NCBI GenBank assembly: GCA_032251435.1
Contig: JAVVEH010000009.1
Coordinates: 1 to 64,000 of the forward strand
Source: JAVVEH01 sp032251435
GTDB taxonomy: Bacteria > Verrucomicrobiota > Lentisphaeria > Oligosphaerales > MVZH01
Length of the DNA stretch: 64,000 bases
Direction of reading: 5' to 3'
A program made the translations under genes and the position numbers. Under the pieces are notes generated by a model. That model saw only the letters and a program-made list of their open reading frames with translations, did no database searches and was not told the DNA's origin. Each line of letters opens with the position of its first letter. Positions within the stretch are counted from its first letter, which is position 1. This document shows, one piece after another, positions 34,933-43,712 of this stretch.

Positions 34933-37900
34933 ATGAATAGCAGAATTGTTCCACGATGTGCCGCCCTTGTTTTGCTCTTGGGTGCAAGCCTTCTTTCGTT
35001 TTCAGTGTCGGCCGCGGAGGACGGCGTGACGGAAAAACGCGCCCGGGCTGAAAAACTTCAACGGGAGGGGAATCATAAAGAAGCCTATGATATTTTCCGC
35101 GAACTTGCTTTGGATAAGGACGCGGCTCAGGCCAGTGATATTAACCAGGCGACCGCTTGTTTAAATAGTTTGGGACGGCAAGATGAGTTGGACGCGTTAT
35201 GGACAGCCGCGGCCGACACGCACGCGGGGAACTGGCGGTTGCTTAGAGTTCTCGCGACACGGTATTATAATGGCAACCACTATGGGTTCATGATCTCGGG
35301 CGAGTTTAAACGCGGGAATCACCGGGGGGGCGGCCGGTGGGCGGACGCGACAGAACGGGATCGGGGCCGGGCGTTGCAATTACTCGAACAAGCCCGCGGG
35401 CTGGCTCTGAAAGACGCCGACGCCCAAGGTGGTGAAATCGGGAGTTTCTTTGTTGAATACGCGCGGATTATTTTAGGTTACCGTGGTTATGCCGAGGCTT
35501 GGAAGCTGCAGTTTTTGACGGATTTTTCCGAGCTTCCTGATTTTACTGAGGGCCGTGGATACTATGGCGGGGGAGGGCAAGGCGCGCCGGTCAAAGAAGA
35601 TGGCACACCGGTTTACTACACTATGCCCAAAAATTTTGAGTCGGCGGCGAATGATGGCGAACGGTGGCGTTGGTTAATGATGCAGGCCATGGAATACGCC
35701 CCGAGCCAAAAGGCGGACATCCTTAGTCAATACGCCCAGTTTTTACACCAGCAGTTCGGGGTTCAGACCCTGCAAGGTTATCCCGGGTTGTTCCGGGATC
35801 GGTCCGCGGGAGACGCGGTGGAGAAACAAGACAGTATTTTCTCCATGCACACATTGAAAGAAAGTGAAACAATCGCCAAACTGGCGACAGGGGTGAAGCG
35901 GTTTGAGCTGCCGGATGAATTCAATTATATCCGGATTTACCGCGATATGGTGGCTATGGGAGAGGCGGCGAAAGGGTATAATCCATGGGATACGCTGGCG
36001 CAAATCTTCTCCAACCGCCGTCAATTTCCGCAAGCGGCTGAATGCTGGCGGAAAGCGATAACCGCATACGGTCCCGGACACAATGATTACCGCCGGAAAC
36101 AATTGGACCAAATTATCGGGAATTGGGCCCGGTTTGAGCCTGCTAAAGTCACCGGCAAAGGCGTGACCCCCGATGTGGACATGGTGTTTCGAAATGGCGA
36201 TAAAATCACCTTTGAAGCGCAAGCGATCGATGTGCCGAAATTGCTGAAGGACGTCAAGGATTACATTAAGAGCAAACCAAAGCAGCTTGATTGGAACAAA
36301 ACGAATATTCATGATATTGGCCGGCGAATTGTTTGGGAAAATGAAGAGAAGTATGTATTGGATAAGGTCGCTGATTGGTCCATGACGGTGGAGCCGGCTC
36401 CCGCTCATTTTGACAAGCGGATCACGGTGCCCGTGCCGGTGAAAACCCCAGGGGCCTATTTGGTCACCGCCACGATGAAAGGCGGCAATACCACCCGGAT
36501 CATTGTCTGGATCGCGGACACCGCGATCGTCGAGAAAAAACTGGATGGAAAAAACCTGTATTTTGTCGCCGACGCTCAAACCGGTAAACCCGTTCCGAAA
36601 GCGACGCTGGACTTTTTCGGCTATAAACAGGATTGGCGGCAGAAAACGATTGGCCGGGGCAGTGAGCCGCATGTGGAGATCTCTCAGTTCGCCGAGTTCA
36701 CGGATGACAACGGGTTGGTGATTCCTGACACCCAGGATTTGACCCCCCGGTACAATTGGCTGATCACGGCCACCACGGCCGATGGCCGGTTCGCGTATCT
36801 GGGGTTCCAGGGAGTTTGGTATGGTCGGAACCATGATCAGGAATACAATCAGCGGAAGACCTATGTGATCACAGACCGCCCGGTGTATCGGCCGGATCAG
36901 GATGTCAAGTTTAAAATATGGGTGCGCCACGCGCAATATGATAAAGAAGATGTGTCTCAGTTCGCCGGCGGACAGTTCATGGTGCGTGTGCGGACGCCGC
37001 AGGGCGAGGAGGTGTATGCCAAAACGCTGAAAGCTGACGAATACGGGGGATTTGAGGATGAGCTGCGTCTGGGTGGGGAAGCGGCCCTGGGGGTCTATTG
37101 GATCCAGGTGGACGGGCATGGTGGCGGCAGCTTCCGGGTGGAGGAATACAAGAAGCCGGAATTCGAGGTGACGGTCGAAGCGCCCTCGGAACCGGTGATG
37201 CTGGGCGAGACCGTGACGGCGAAGGTCATGGCGAAATATTATTTTGGCAGCCCGGTTTCGGCGGGCAAGGTAAACGTCAAGGTGCAACGGTATTCTCATT
37301 CGGCCGACTGGTGGCCGGTCGCCCCTTGGGACTGGTTCTACGGGCCGGGTTACTGGTGGTTCGCTTACGATTACACCTGGTACCCGGGCTGGAGTGAGTG
37401 GTGTATGCCCGCTCCCCGCTGGTGGTGGTGGCCTCGGAATCACACCCCGCCGGAACTGGTGGTGGACATGGAAGCGGAGATATCCGCGGACGGGATACTG
37501 GAGGTTCCTATTGACACATCGCTGGCCAAGGAACTGTATGGTCACACGGATCACCGCTACGAGATCACCGCGGAGGTGACGGATAAATCCCGCCGGACCA
37601 TCGTCGGCAGCGGAAAGGTGCTCGTGGCGCGGAAACCGTTTTCCGTTTACACCTGGGTGGATCGGGGGCATTATCGCCGCGGCGACACGGTCCGGGCCAG
37701 CTTTAACGCCCAGACTCTGGCCGGGAAACCCGTCAAAGGACAAGGACGGGCTGTTTTGTATTCTTTGGAGTATGACCAGACCGGGAAACCGGTGGAAACC
37801 CCGGCTCAGACTTGGAAGGTCGACACGGATGACGAGGGCCGCGCGGAACTCATGTTCACCGCTTCCCGTCCGGGGCAGTATCGTTTGTCGTACACAGTCA

Positions 37901-40900
37901 CCGACAGCAAGGGGCACACGATTGAGGGTGGCTATATTTTCGTGGTGGCGGGTGAGGGCTTTGACGGCCGGGAATTCCGTTTTAATCAGCTGGAATTGAT
38001 TCCCGACAAAAAAGACTACGCGCCCGGTGAGACCGTTGAATTGCGGATCAACACCGAACGGGCGGGCGGCACGGTGCTCTTGTTTGTCCGGCCGTCGAAT
38101 GGTGTCTGTCTGCCGCCCAAGGTGATTCATCTGGCCGGCAAAAGCGCGGTCGAGACGATCCAGGTCAGCAAAAAGGACATGCCGAACTTCTTTGTCGAGG
38201 CAGTGACCATCAGTGACGGTGATGTTCATAACGTGATCCGGGAGATTGTCGTTCCGCCGGAAAAACGGGTGCTGAATGTGGACGTGCTGCCGTCGAAGAA
38301 GGAATATCTGCCCGGGGAAAAGGCCACGATTCAAGTCAAGTTGACCGATTTCTTTGGTGAACCCTTTGTCGGGTCGCTGGCCATGAGCGTGTATGATAAA
38401 TCAGTTGAGTACATCAGTGGCGGCGGCAATGTGCCCGAAATCCGTGATTTTTTCTGGAAATGGCGGCGGCGGCATAGCCCCCAAATCGCCCACAATCTAC
38501 AGCGCGTGTTCCACCAATTGCTGAAGAAGCATGAGATTGGCATGGCCGGCATCGGCGCCTTCGGCAACGTGATTCAGCCCGAGGGCGCCCTGCGGGAAGA
38601 GAGCATGGTCTTTGGTAACGCTCCGCAGGGAGGGATGAGAATGATGGCCAAATCCGCCGTCATGGAATCAGCCGCTCCCATGACGGCTATGGCGGACAGC
38701 GCGGTCGACATGGAAGGTGCTGGAGCAGCGCCCGCGGGCAATGGCGGCGGAGAAGCCCCCGCCGCCGTCACGGTGCGGAAGGAATTCGCGGACACCGCGT
38801 TTTGGGCGGGGACACTGAATACCGATGCTCAAGGAGTTGCCGAGGTGACGTTTGACATGCCGGAAAACCTCACGGGGTGGAAGGTGAAAACCTGGGGCAT
38901 GGGTCATGGCACAAAAGTCGGGCAGGGAGAGGCGGAAGTGGTGACGCGGAAAAATGTCATTCTCCGACTGCAGGCGCCCCGCTTTTTTGTGGAAAAAGAT
39001 GAAGTTGTTTTGTCGGCGAATATTCACAACTACCTGAAAGAGGATGTGGAAGCGACAGCGATCCTGGAATTGGCGGGAAGCGAATTGCTGCCCATGGCCG
39101 GACCGGTCACCATCCAGTCCGGGAAAGCGGTCAAACATAAAATTTTAGTGGATCTTTTGGATCAGCTCTCAAAGCTGGGAGTCGCTAATGTGACAGTGAC
39201 CGCTGTTGAGGGAGACGGGGTGACGCTTCAAGTCAAGAAAACGATTCAGATTAAAGCTGGTGAAGAGCAACGGGTTGACTGGCGGGTGAAAGTCATGAAG
39301 GAAGGTGAAGCGGTTGTCCGCATGAAGGCTTTGACCCGGCAGGAATCCGACGCGATGGAAATGGCGTTCCCGGTTTTTGTGCATGGCATGGATAAAATGG
39401 TCAGCTTCAGCGGGGTGATTCGTCCTGAAGGAACGGAGTGTGTGTTCATGCTGGATGTGCCCGAGGAACGGCGGATCAACGACAGCCGGTTGGTGGTGAA
39501 TTATTCCCCGACGCTGGCCGGCGCCATGGTCGACGCGTTGCCGTATCTGGTGGAATATCCCTATGGCTGCACCGAGCAGACGTTGAACCGTTTCGTGCCG
39601 ACAGTGATCACGCGGAAAATTCTGCTGGACATGGGCTTGGATCTGAAAGCGATCCGGGACAAACAGAATAACCTGAACGCTCAGGAGCTGGGCGAAGCCG
39701 GCGACCGGGCGGCCCAGTGGAAACACTGGAACCGGAACCCGGTGTTCGACCAGGCGGAAGTCCAGCGCATGGTGAAAGACGGCGTGAAGCGCCTGACTTC
39801 CATGCAGTGCTCAGACGGTGGCTGGGGATGGTTCTCCGGATATGGCGAACACTCTTACCCCCATACCACGGCGGTGGTTGTGCATGGGTTGAAAACCGCC
39901 CAAAATAATGACGTGGCGATTGTGCCGGACACGATCCAACGCGGGATCGCATGGTTGAAAAACTACCAGAAAGATCAGTTGGGCTATCTGGAAAATCATG
40001 ACAAGCAAACGAAACACGGCCACTGGAAGCGCTATGCGGACAACCTGGACGCCCTGATTTACATGGTCTTGACGGATAATGGCGCGGAGTCCGCGGAGAT
40101 GCGTCAATACCTTTACCGCGACCGGAATCAGTTGTCCGTTTACGGGAAAGCCGTTTTCGGGCTGGGCCTTGTGAGCGCTAAAGATGATGAGAAACTGGCC
40201 ATGATCACCCGCAATATCGAGCAGTATCTGGTGATGGATGATGAGAACCAGACCGCTTACCTCAAGCTGCCCAACACCCATTACTGGTGGTATTGGTATG
40301 GCGGTGAGATGGAAGCCCACGCGTTTTACCTGAAGCTGCTGGCCCGTACCGAGCCTAAGAGCGCGAAAGCCGCGGGATTAGTCAAGTATTTGCTCAATAA
40401 CCGCAAACACGCCACGTACTGGGAATCCACGCGTGACACGGCTTACTGCATTGAGGCTCTGGCCGAATACATGAAAGCCAGTGGCGAGGATAAACCGGAC
40501 ATGACCGTCGAGGTGTATGTCGATGGGCGGAAGATGAAAGACGTGACAATCACGCCGGATAACCTGTTCCAATTCGACGCCCGGTTCATTCTCAACGGCG
40601 ACACCATTGAAAGTGGCAAGCACGAGGTGAAGCTGGTTCGCAAGGGCACCGGTCCGCTCTACGCCAATGCCTATTTAAGCTATTTCACCCTGGAGGATTT
40701 CATCGAAAAAGCGGGTCTTGAAGTCAAAGTGAACCGGGAGGTTTACAAGCTGGTTCAAGATAAAGAAGCCACCGCTCAGGCCGCCGGCAGCCGGGGGCAG
40801 GGAATCAATCAAAAGATTCTCAAATATAAGCGCCAGGCGCTGAAGAGTGGTGATACCCTCAAGAGCGGGGATTTGGTCGAAATCGAAATGACGATTGACA

Positions 40901-41193
40901 GCAAAAATGACTACGAATACATTGTGGTCGAGGACATGAAAGCGGCTGGCTTTGAACCGGTGGAGATCCGCAGCGGCTATACCGGTAACGATATGGGCGC
41001 CTACGTGGAATTCCGGGATGAACGGGTGGCGTTCTTTGTCCGCTGGCTGGGGCGCGGTAAACACAGCGTCAGCTATCGTCTCCGGGCGGAGATCCCCGGC
41101 AAATTCAGCGCGTTACCAACGAAAATATCCGCCATGTACGCGCCGGAATTGCGCGGCAATTCGGATGAGATAAAATTACGGATTGAGGATTAG
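34933..41193 (+). CDS. Giant bacterial alpha-2-macroglobulin with thioester
   Basis: A 2086-residue exported protein; signal peptide MNSRIVPRCAALVLLLGASL to VSAA, no lipobox. Residues 30-400 are helical/TPR-like. MG-type beta domains follow (TYVITDRPVYRPDQDVKFKI is the classic MG3 entry). Residues about 792-836 are an unusual Trp/Tyr/Pro-rich insert. About 1225-1285 is a Met/Ala/Gly-rich low-complexity segment in the position of a bait region. Then comes FADTAFWAGTLNTDAQGVAE and the thioester site YGCTEQT, with C1546 and Q1549, followed by the TED helices (GGWGWFSGYGEHSY). These proteins trap proteases covalently in the periplasm or at the cell surface. Size is above the usual 1500-1900. No PbpC gene, the usual partner in proteobacteria, is nearby; a HEAT lipoprotein follows 124 bp downstream. 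Confidence 0.9.
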   Translation: MNSRIVPRCAALVLLLGASLLSFSVSAAEDGVTEKRARAEKLQREGNHKEAYDIFRELALDKDAAQASDINQATACLNSLGRQDELDALWTAAADTHAGNWRLLRVLATRYYNGNHYGFMISGEFKRGNHRGGGRWADATERDRGRALQLLEQARGLALKDADAQGGEIGSFFVEYARIILGYRGYAEAWKLQFLTDFSELPDFTEGRGYYGGGGQGAPVKEDGTPVYYTMPKNFESAANDGERWRWLMMQAMEYAPSQKADILSQYAQFLHQQFGVQTLQGYPGLFRDRSAGDAVEKQDSIFSMHTLKESETIAKLATGVKRFELPDEFNYIRIYRDMVAMGEAAKGYNPWDTLAQIFSNRRQFPQAAECWRKAITAYGPGHNDYRRKQLDQIIGNWARFEPAKVTGKGVTPDVDMVFRNGDKITFEAQAIDVPKLLKDVKDYIKSKPKQLDWNKTNIHDIGRRIVWENEEKYVLDKVADWSMTVEPAPAHFDKRITVPVPVKTPGAYLVTATMKGGNTTRIIVWIADTAIVEKKLDGKNLYFVADAQTGKPVPKATLDFFGYKQDWRQKTIGRGSEPHVEISQFAEFTDDNGLVIPDTQDLTPRYNWLITATTADGRFAYLGFQGVWYGRNHDQEYNQRKTYVITDRPVYRPDQDVKFKIWVRHAQYDKEDVSQFAGGQFMVRVRTPQGEEVYAKTLKADEYGGFEDELRLGGEAALGVYWIQVDGHGGGSFRVEEYKKPEFEVTVEAPSEPVMLGETVTAKVMAKYYFGSPVSAGKVNVKVQRYSHSADWWPVAPWDWFYGPGYWWFAYDYTWYPGWSEWCMPAPRWWWWPRNHTPPELVVDMEAEISADGILEVPIDTSLAKELYGHTDHRYEITAEVTDKSRRTIVGSGKVLVARKPFSVYTWVDRGHYRRGDTVRASFNAQTLAGKPVKGQGRAVLYSLEYDQTGKPVETPAQTWKVDTDDEGRAELMFTASRPGQYRLSYTVTDSKGHTIEGGYIFVVAGEGFDGREFRFNQLELIPDKKDYAPGETVELRINTERAGGTVLLFVRPSNGVCLPPKVIHLAGKSAVETIQVSKKDMPNFFVEAVTISDGDVHNVIREIVVPPEKRVLNVDVLPSKKEYLPGEKATIQVKLTDFFGEPFVGSLAMSVYDKSVEYISGGGNVPEIRDFFWKWRRRHSPQIAHNLQRVFHQLLKKHEIGMAGIGAFGNVIQPEGALREESMVFGNAPQGGMRMMAKSAVMESAAPMTAMADSAVDMEGAGAAPAGNGGGEAPAAVTVRKEFADTAFWAGTLNTDAQGVAEVTFDMPENLTGWKVKTWGMGHGTKVGQGEAEVVTRKNVILRLQAPRFFVEKDEVVLSANIHNYLKEDVEATAILELAGSELLPMAGPVTIQSGKAVKHKILVDLLDQLSKLGVANVTVTAVEGDGVTLQVKKTIQIKAGEEQRVDWRVKVMKEGEAVVRMKALTRQESDAMEMAFPVFVHGMDKMVSFSGVIRPEGTECVFMLDVPEERRINDSRLVVNYSPTLAGAMVDALPYLVEYPYGCTEQTLNRFVPTVITRKILLDMGLDLKAIRDKQNNLNAQELGEAGDRAAQWKHWNRNPVFDQAEVQRMVKDGVKRLTSMQCSDGGWGWFSGYGEHSYPHTTAVVVHGLKTAQNNDVAIVPDTIQRGIAWLKNYQKDQLGYLENHDKQTKHGHWKRYADNLDALIYMVLTDNGAESAEMRQYLYRDRNQLSVYGKAVFGLGLVSAKDDEKLAMITRNIEQYLVMDDENQTAYLKLPNTHYWWYWYGGEMEAHAFYLKLLARTEPKSAKAAGLVKYLLNNRKHATYWESTRDTAYCIEALAEYMKASGEDKPDMTVEVYVDGRKMKDVTITPDNLFQFDARFILNGDTIESGKHEVKLVRKGTGPLYANAYLSYFTLEDFIEKAGLEVKVNREVYKLVQDKEATAQAAGSRGQGINQKILKYKRQALKSGDTLKSGDLVEIEMTIDSKNDYEYIVVEDMKAAGFEPVEIRSGYTGNDMGAYVEFRDERVAFFVRWLGRGKHSVSYRLRAEIPGKFSALPTKISAMYAPELRGNSDEIKLRIED

Positions 41194-41317
41194 CGGGACC
41201 GGTGATCATGTGTACATCCCCAAGTGTGACCTTTGGTTGTGTTCTGGGGGGAGGCACTTCAATCGTTTGCCGCGCACATGTTTTTGAGGAAAGAAGATCC
41301 GGAAAGGGATTAGGTTT

Positions 41318-41947
41318 ATGGGTAAACTCGTTTTAATGTTCGCGGCGGGAATGATCGCGGTCGCCCTTCCGGGATGCGGCACGGTTCAGTCTGAAGCGGA
41401 GAGTGCTTCCACGGACTCCGCGGATGAGGAATACCCGCGGTACGAGGATTTCATCTGCTCCCTGGATGTCCAACGATTTAAGCAGGGGTACCCGGCTTTA
41501 ATTAAAAAGTTAGACAGCGACGATCGTAAAGAGCGGGTCACGGCTTTACAGACAATCGCCGCTTCCGGGGAAGCTGACGCGATACCCGTGTTGGTGCCGC
41601 TCATCCTAAACGATCCGGATTCCACCATTGCGATTTGGGCGGGTTCAGCCTTGGAGAAGATCGTCGCCAGTCACGCATTGAGGTGTCGAGACTTTAACCG
41701 CCCGGAAACGGTCGTTATTCTGCCGTTAAAAGATGGGGACTTGGATTTACGGCCCCTGGCCTGGGTCATTAGGAAAATGCTGGAGAAGCCCGATGACGGC
41801 AACACGCATAGCTATGCCGCCACGATGATTGGGTATTTAGGCTTGAAAGAATTTGACTCTGATCTCCGCAAACTATTGCAAAGCCGTCATCCCGCTGTGA
41901 CCGGCAGCGCGGAATACGCGTTGCGTCTACTAAACGATTCGCAGTGA
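41318..41947 (+). CDS. HEAT-repeat lipoprotein
   Basis: A 209-residue lipoprotein with lipobox VALPGC (Cys20), an acidic spacer (SEAESASTDSADEE) and HEAT-like repeats (DDRKERVTALQTIAASGEAD, AIWAGSALEKIVASH). The opening motif YPALIKKLDSDD resembles the HEAT parts of the DUF6288 proteins. A binding or scaffold role at a membrane is likely. It may be co-transcribed with the alpha-2-macroglobulin (124 bp gap) and could dock it. A strong terminator follows the stop. Confidence 0.65.
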   Translation: MGKLVLMFAAGMIAVALPGCGTVQSEAESASTDSADEEYPRYEDFICSLDVQRFKQGYPALIKKLDSDDRKERVTALQTIAASGEADAIPVLVPLILNDPDSTIAIWAGSALEKIVASHALRCRDFNRPETVVILPLKDGDLDLRPLAWVIRKMLEKPDDGNTHSYAATMIGYLGLKEFDSDLRKLLQSRHPAVTGSAEYALRLLNDSQ

Positions 41948-41957
41948 GTCATAAAAA

Positions 41958-41987
41958 AAGAGCGCGGGGAAAACTCCCCGCGCTCTT
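41958..41987 (-). terminator. Rho-independent terminator of the oad operon
   Basis: A perfect 13-bp stem (41958-41970 with 41975-41987, AAGAGCGCGGGGA and complement) and four-base loop. Read on the minus strand it is followed directly by a T run (TTTTTTAT), so it ends oadB transcription 25 bp after the stop codon. On the plus strand the downstream T tract is weaker (CGCGCATTTT), but it may also stop the HEAT lipoprotein transcript. Confidence 0.9.
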
Positions 41988-42011
41988 CGCGCATTTTACA
42001 GTGTGCGCTGT

Positions 42012-43709
42012 TTAGCCGAGGGCTTTGAGCAGCACACCCGCGGCGACCGCGGATCCGATCACCCCGGCGACATTCGGGCCCATGGCGTGCATGAGCAGAA
42101 AGTTATGGGGATCTTCTTCCAGACCGACTTTGTTGACCACGCGGGCGGCCATGGGCACGGCGGAAACACCGGCGGCCCCGATCAGCGGATTCACCTTGCC
42201 ACCGGACAGGCGGCTCATGATTTTACCAAAGATCACGCCGGCGGCCGTGCCGATGACGAAGGCGATCAAGCCCAGCACCAGAATGCCGATGGTCTGCAGG
42301 TTGAGGAATTTTTCCGCCGATAGCTTGCTGCCGACAGTCAACCCCAGGAAAATGGTCACAATGTTGATCAACGCGTTCTGAGCGGTGCTGCTCAAGCGTT
42401 CGACCACGCCGCACTCTTTCATCAAATTACCGAACATGAGCATCCCGATCAGGGGAGCGGCGGTCGGCAGTAAAAAGGCGCAGAGCATGGTGATGCCAAT
42501 GGGAAAAGCGACCTTTTCAAGCTTGGATACGTGACGCAACTGGTGCATTTTAATTTGCCGCTCTTTCTTGGTCGTCAGCAGTTTCATGACCGGCGGCTGA
42601 ATAATGGGCACCAGCGCCATGTAGGAGTAGGCCGCCACGGCGATGGCCCCGAGAAGGGCGGGCGACAGCTTGCTGGCCAGGAAGATGGATGTGGGACCAT
42701 CCGCTCCGCCAATGATACCGATGGACGCGGCGTCTTTAAGGTTGAATTCAATGCCCGGAATATACTGGGTCAGCAACAAGGCGCCGAGCAATGCGGTGAA
42801 AATACCAAACTGGGCGGCGGCCCCGAGCAGGGCGGTGACCGGATTGGCGATCAGAGGACCAAAGTCGGTCATGGCGCCGACCCCCATGAAGATCAGAAGA
42901 GGGAAAACGCCGGTGTGGATACCGACATGATAAATCATCCCCAGCGCTCCGTCAGGGCCAGCCATGTCCGCGAGCCAGATATTCGCCAGAATAGCTCCAA
43001 AGCCAATCGGAACAAGCAACAGGGGCTCAAATCCTTTGGCGATGGCTAAGTAGAGCAACAAAATCCCCACCAGAATCATGACCAAATTACCTAGGCCAAG
43101 GGTCCACTCCCGCGTGGTTTTTGAATACAGCTCATAAATCCCCGTGCTTTCCCAGAGATTCGTGAGAATATCCTTCATGCTGCCCAATTTAGCGGTGGTT
43201 TCGCCCGAAACGGCGGAATCATGATTGAGGAGACGGCGCTTCATAACCAGCAGGGGTTCGGCGTGTCCCGGCTCGATATGGTCTGCGAGCTTGATATTGA
43301 CCGCTATAGGCACATAGGTGTCGCCAGCGGTGAAATGGGCCTTACTGCGGCCTTTGATGTCCAAAATGAACAGTTGGCGCCCGGGGCGGGCTTCAATGCC
43401 TTTTTCCACATTGACGGCATACACCGTGGCCGGTTTTCCCCACACGTAATACACATGCAGGTCGCCATCCGCCTTTTGGACGAGTTGGTACACATCATCC
43501 TGTTCGAGGAGTGTGTCTCCAGCCGCTAAATGACGGACCGCTTCTTCTCCCGTCGTCAGGATTTTATCCGCCGCCGCCGCGTCAGGAGCGGCCCCGAAAG
43601 TCCGGGGCGCCCCGCCCAGCAGGCAGACGGAGAACAGACTCATCAAGATGAGTGAAATAGATGTTCTCTGGGTGATCATTGTGTATGGTAACCTATATGG
43701 TAGTGACAT
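42012..43709 (-). CDS. oadB: Na+-translocating decarboxylase beta subunit with N-terminal extension
   Basis: The membrane carboxybiotin decarboxylase that couples CO2 release to Na+ export. The core (about residues 195-565) has the family motifs: PLLIFMGVGAMTDFGPLIAN, GIIGGADGPTSIFLASKLSP, GLTVGSKLSAEKFL and NPLIGAAGVSAVPMAARV, and about ten hydrophobic helices. Typical beta subunits have roughly 370-430 residues; this one has 565. The extra N-terminus is a signal-like segment (ISLILMSLFSVCLLGG) and about 150 residues of soluble sequence (LEQDDVYQLVQKADGDLHVY...), probably outside the membrane. The start lies 3 bp after the oadA stop; ATG 43679 is an alternative. Third gene of oadGAB. Confidence 0.9.
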   Translation of the reverse strand: MSLPYRLPYTMITQRTSISLILMSLFSVCLLGGAPRTFGAAPDAAAADKILTTGEEAVRHLAAGDTLLEQDDVYQLVQKADGDLHVYYVWGKPATVYAVNVEKGIEARPGRQLFILDIKGRSKAHFTAGDTYVPIAVNIKLADHIEPGHAEPLLVMKRRLLNHDSAVSGETTAKLGSMKDILTNLWESTGIYELYSKTTREWTLGLGNLVMILVGILLLYLAIAKGFEPLLLVPIGFGAILANIWLADMAGPDGALGMIYHVGIHTGVFPLLIFMGVGAMTDFGPLIANPVTALLGAAAQFGIFTALLGALLLTQYIPGIEFNLKDAASIGIIGGADGPTSIFLASKLSPALLGAIAVAAYSYMALVPIIQPPVMKLLTTKKERQIKMHQLRHVSKLEKVAFPIGITMLCAFLLPTAAPLIGMLMFGNLMKECGVVERLSSTAQNALINIVTIFLGLTVGSKLSAEKFLNLQTIGILVLGLIAFVIGTAAGVIFGKIMSRLSGGKVNPLIGAAGVSAVPMAARVVNKVGLEEDPHNFLLMHAMGPNVAGVIGSAVAAGVLLKALG

Positions 43710-43712
43710 GGA

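Noticed and set aside
35743..38334. 863-codon open frame antisense to the alpha-2-macroglobulin
   Set aside because: It is rich in His/Pro/Arg without any domain pattern and lies fully inside a well-supported gene; it is a codon-usage shadow.
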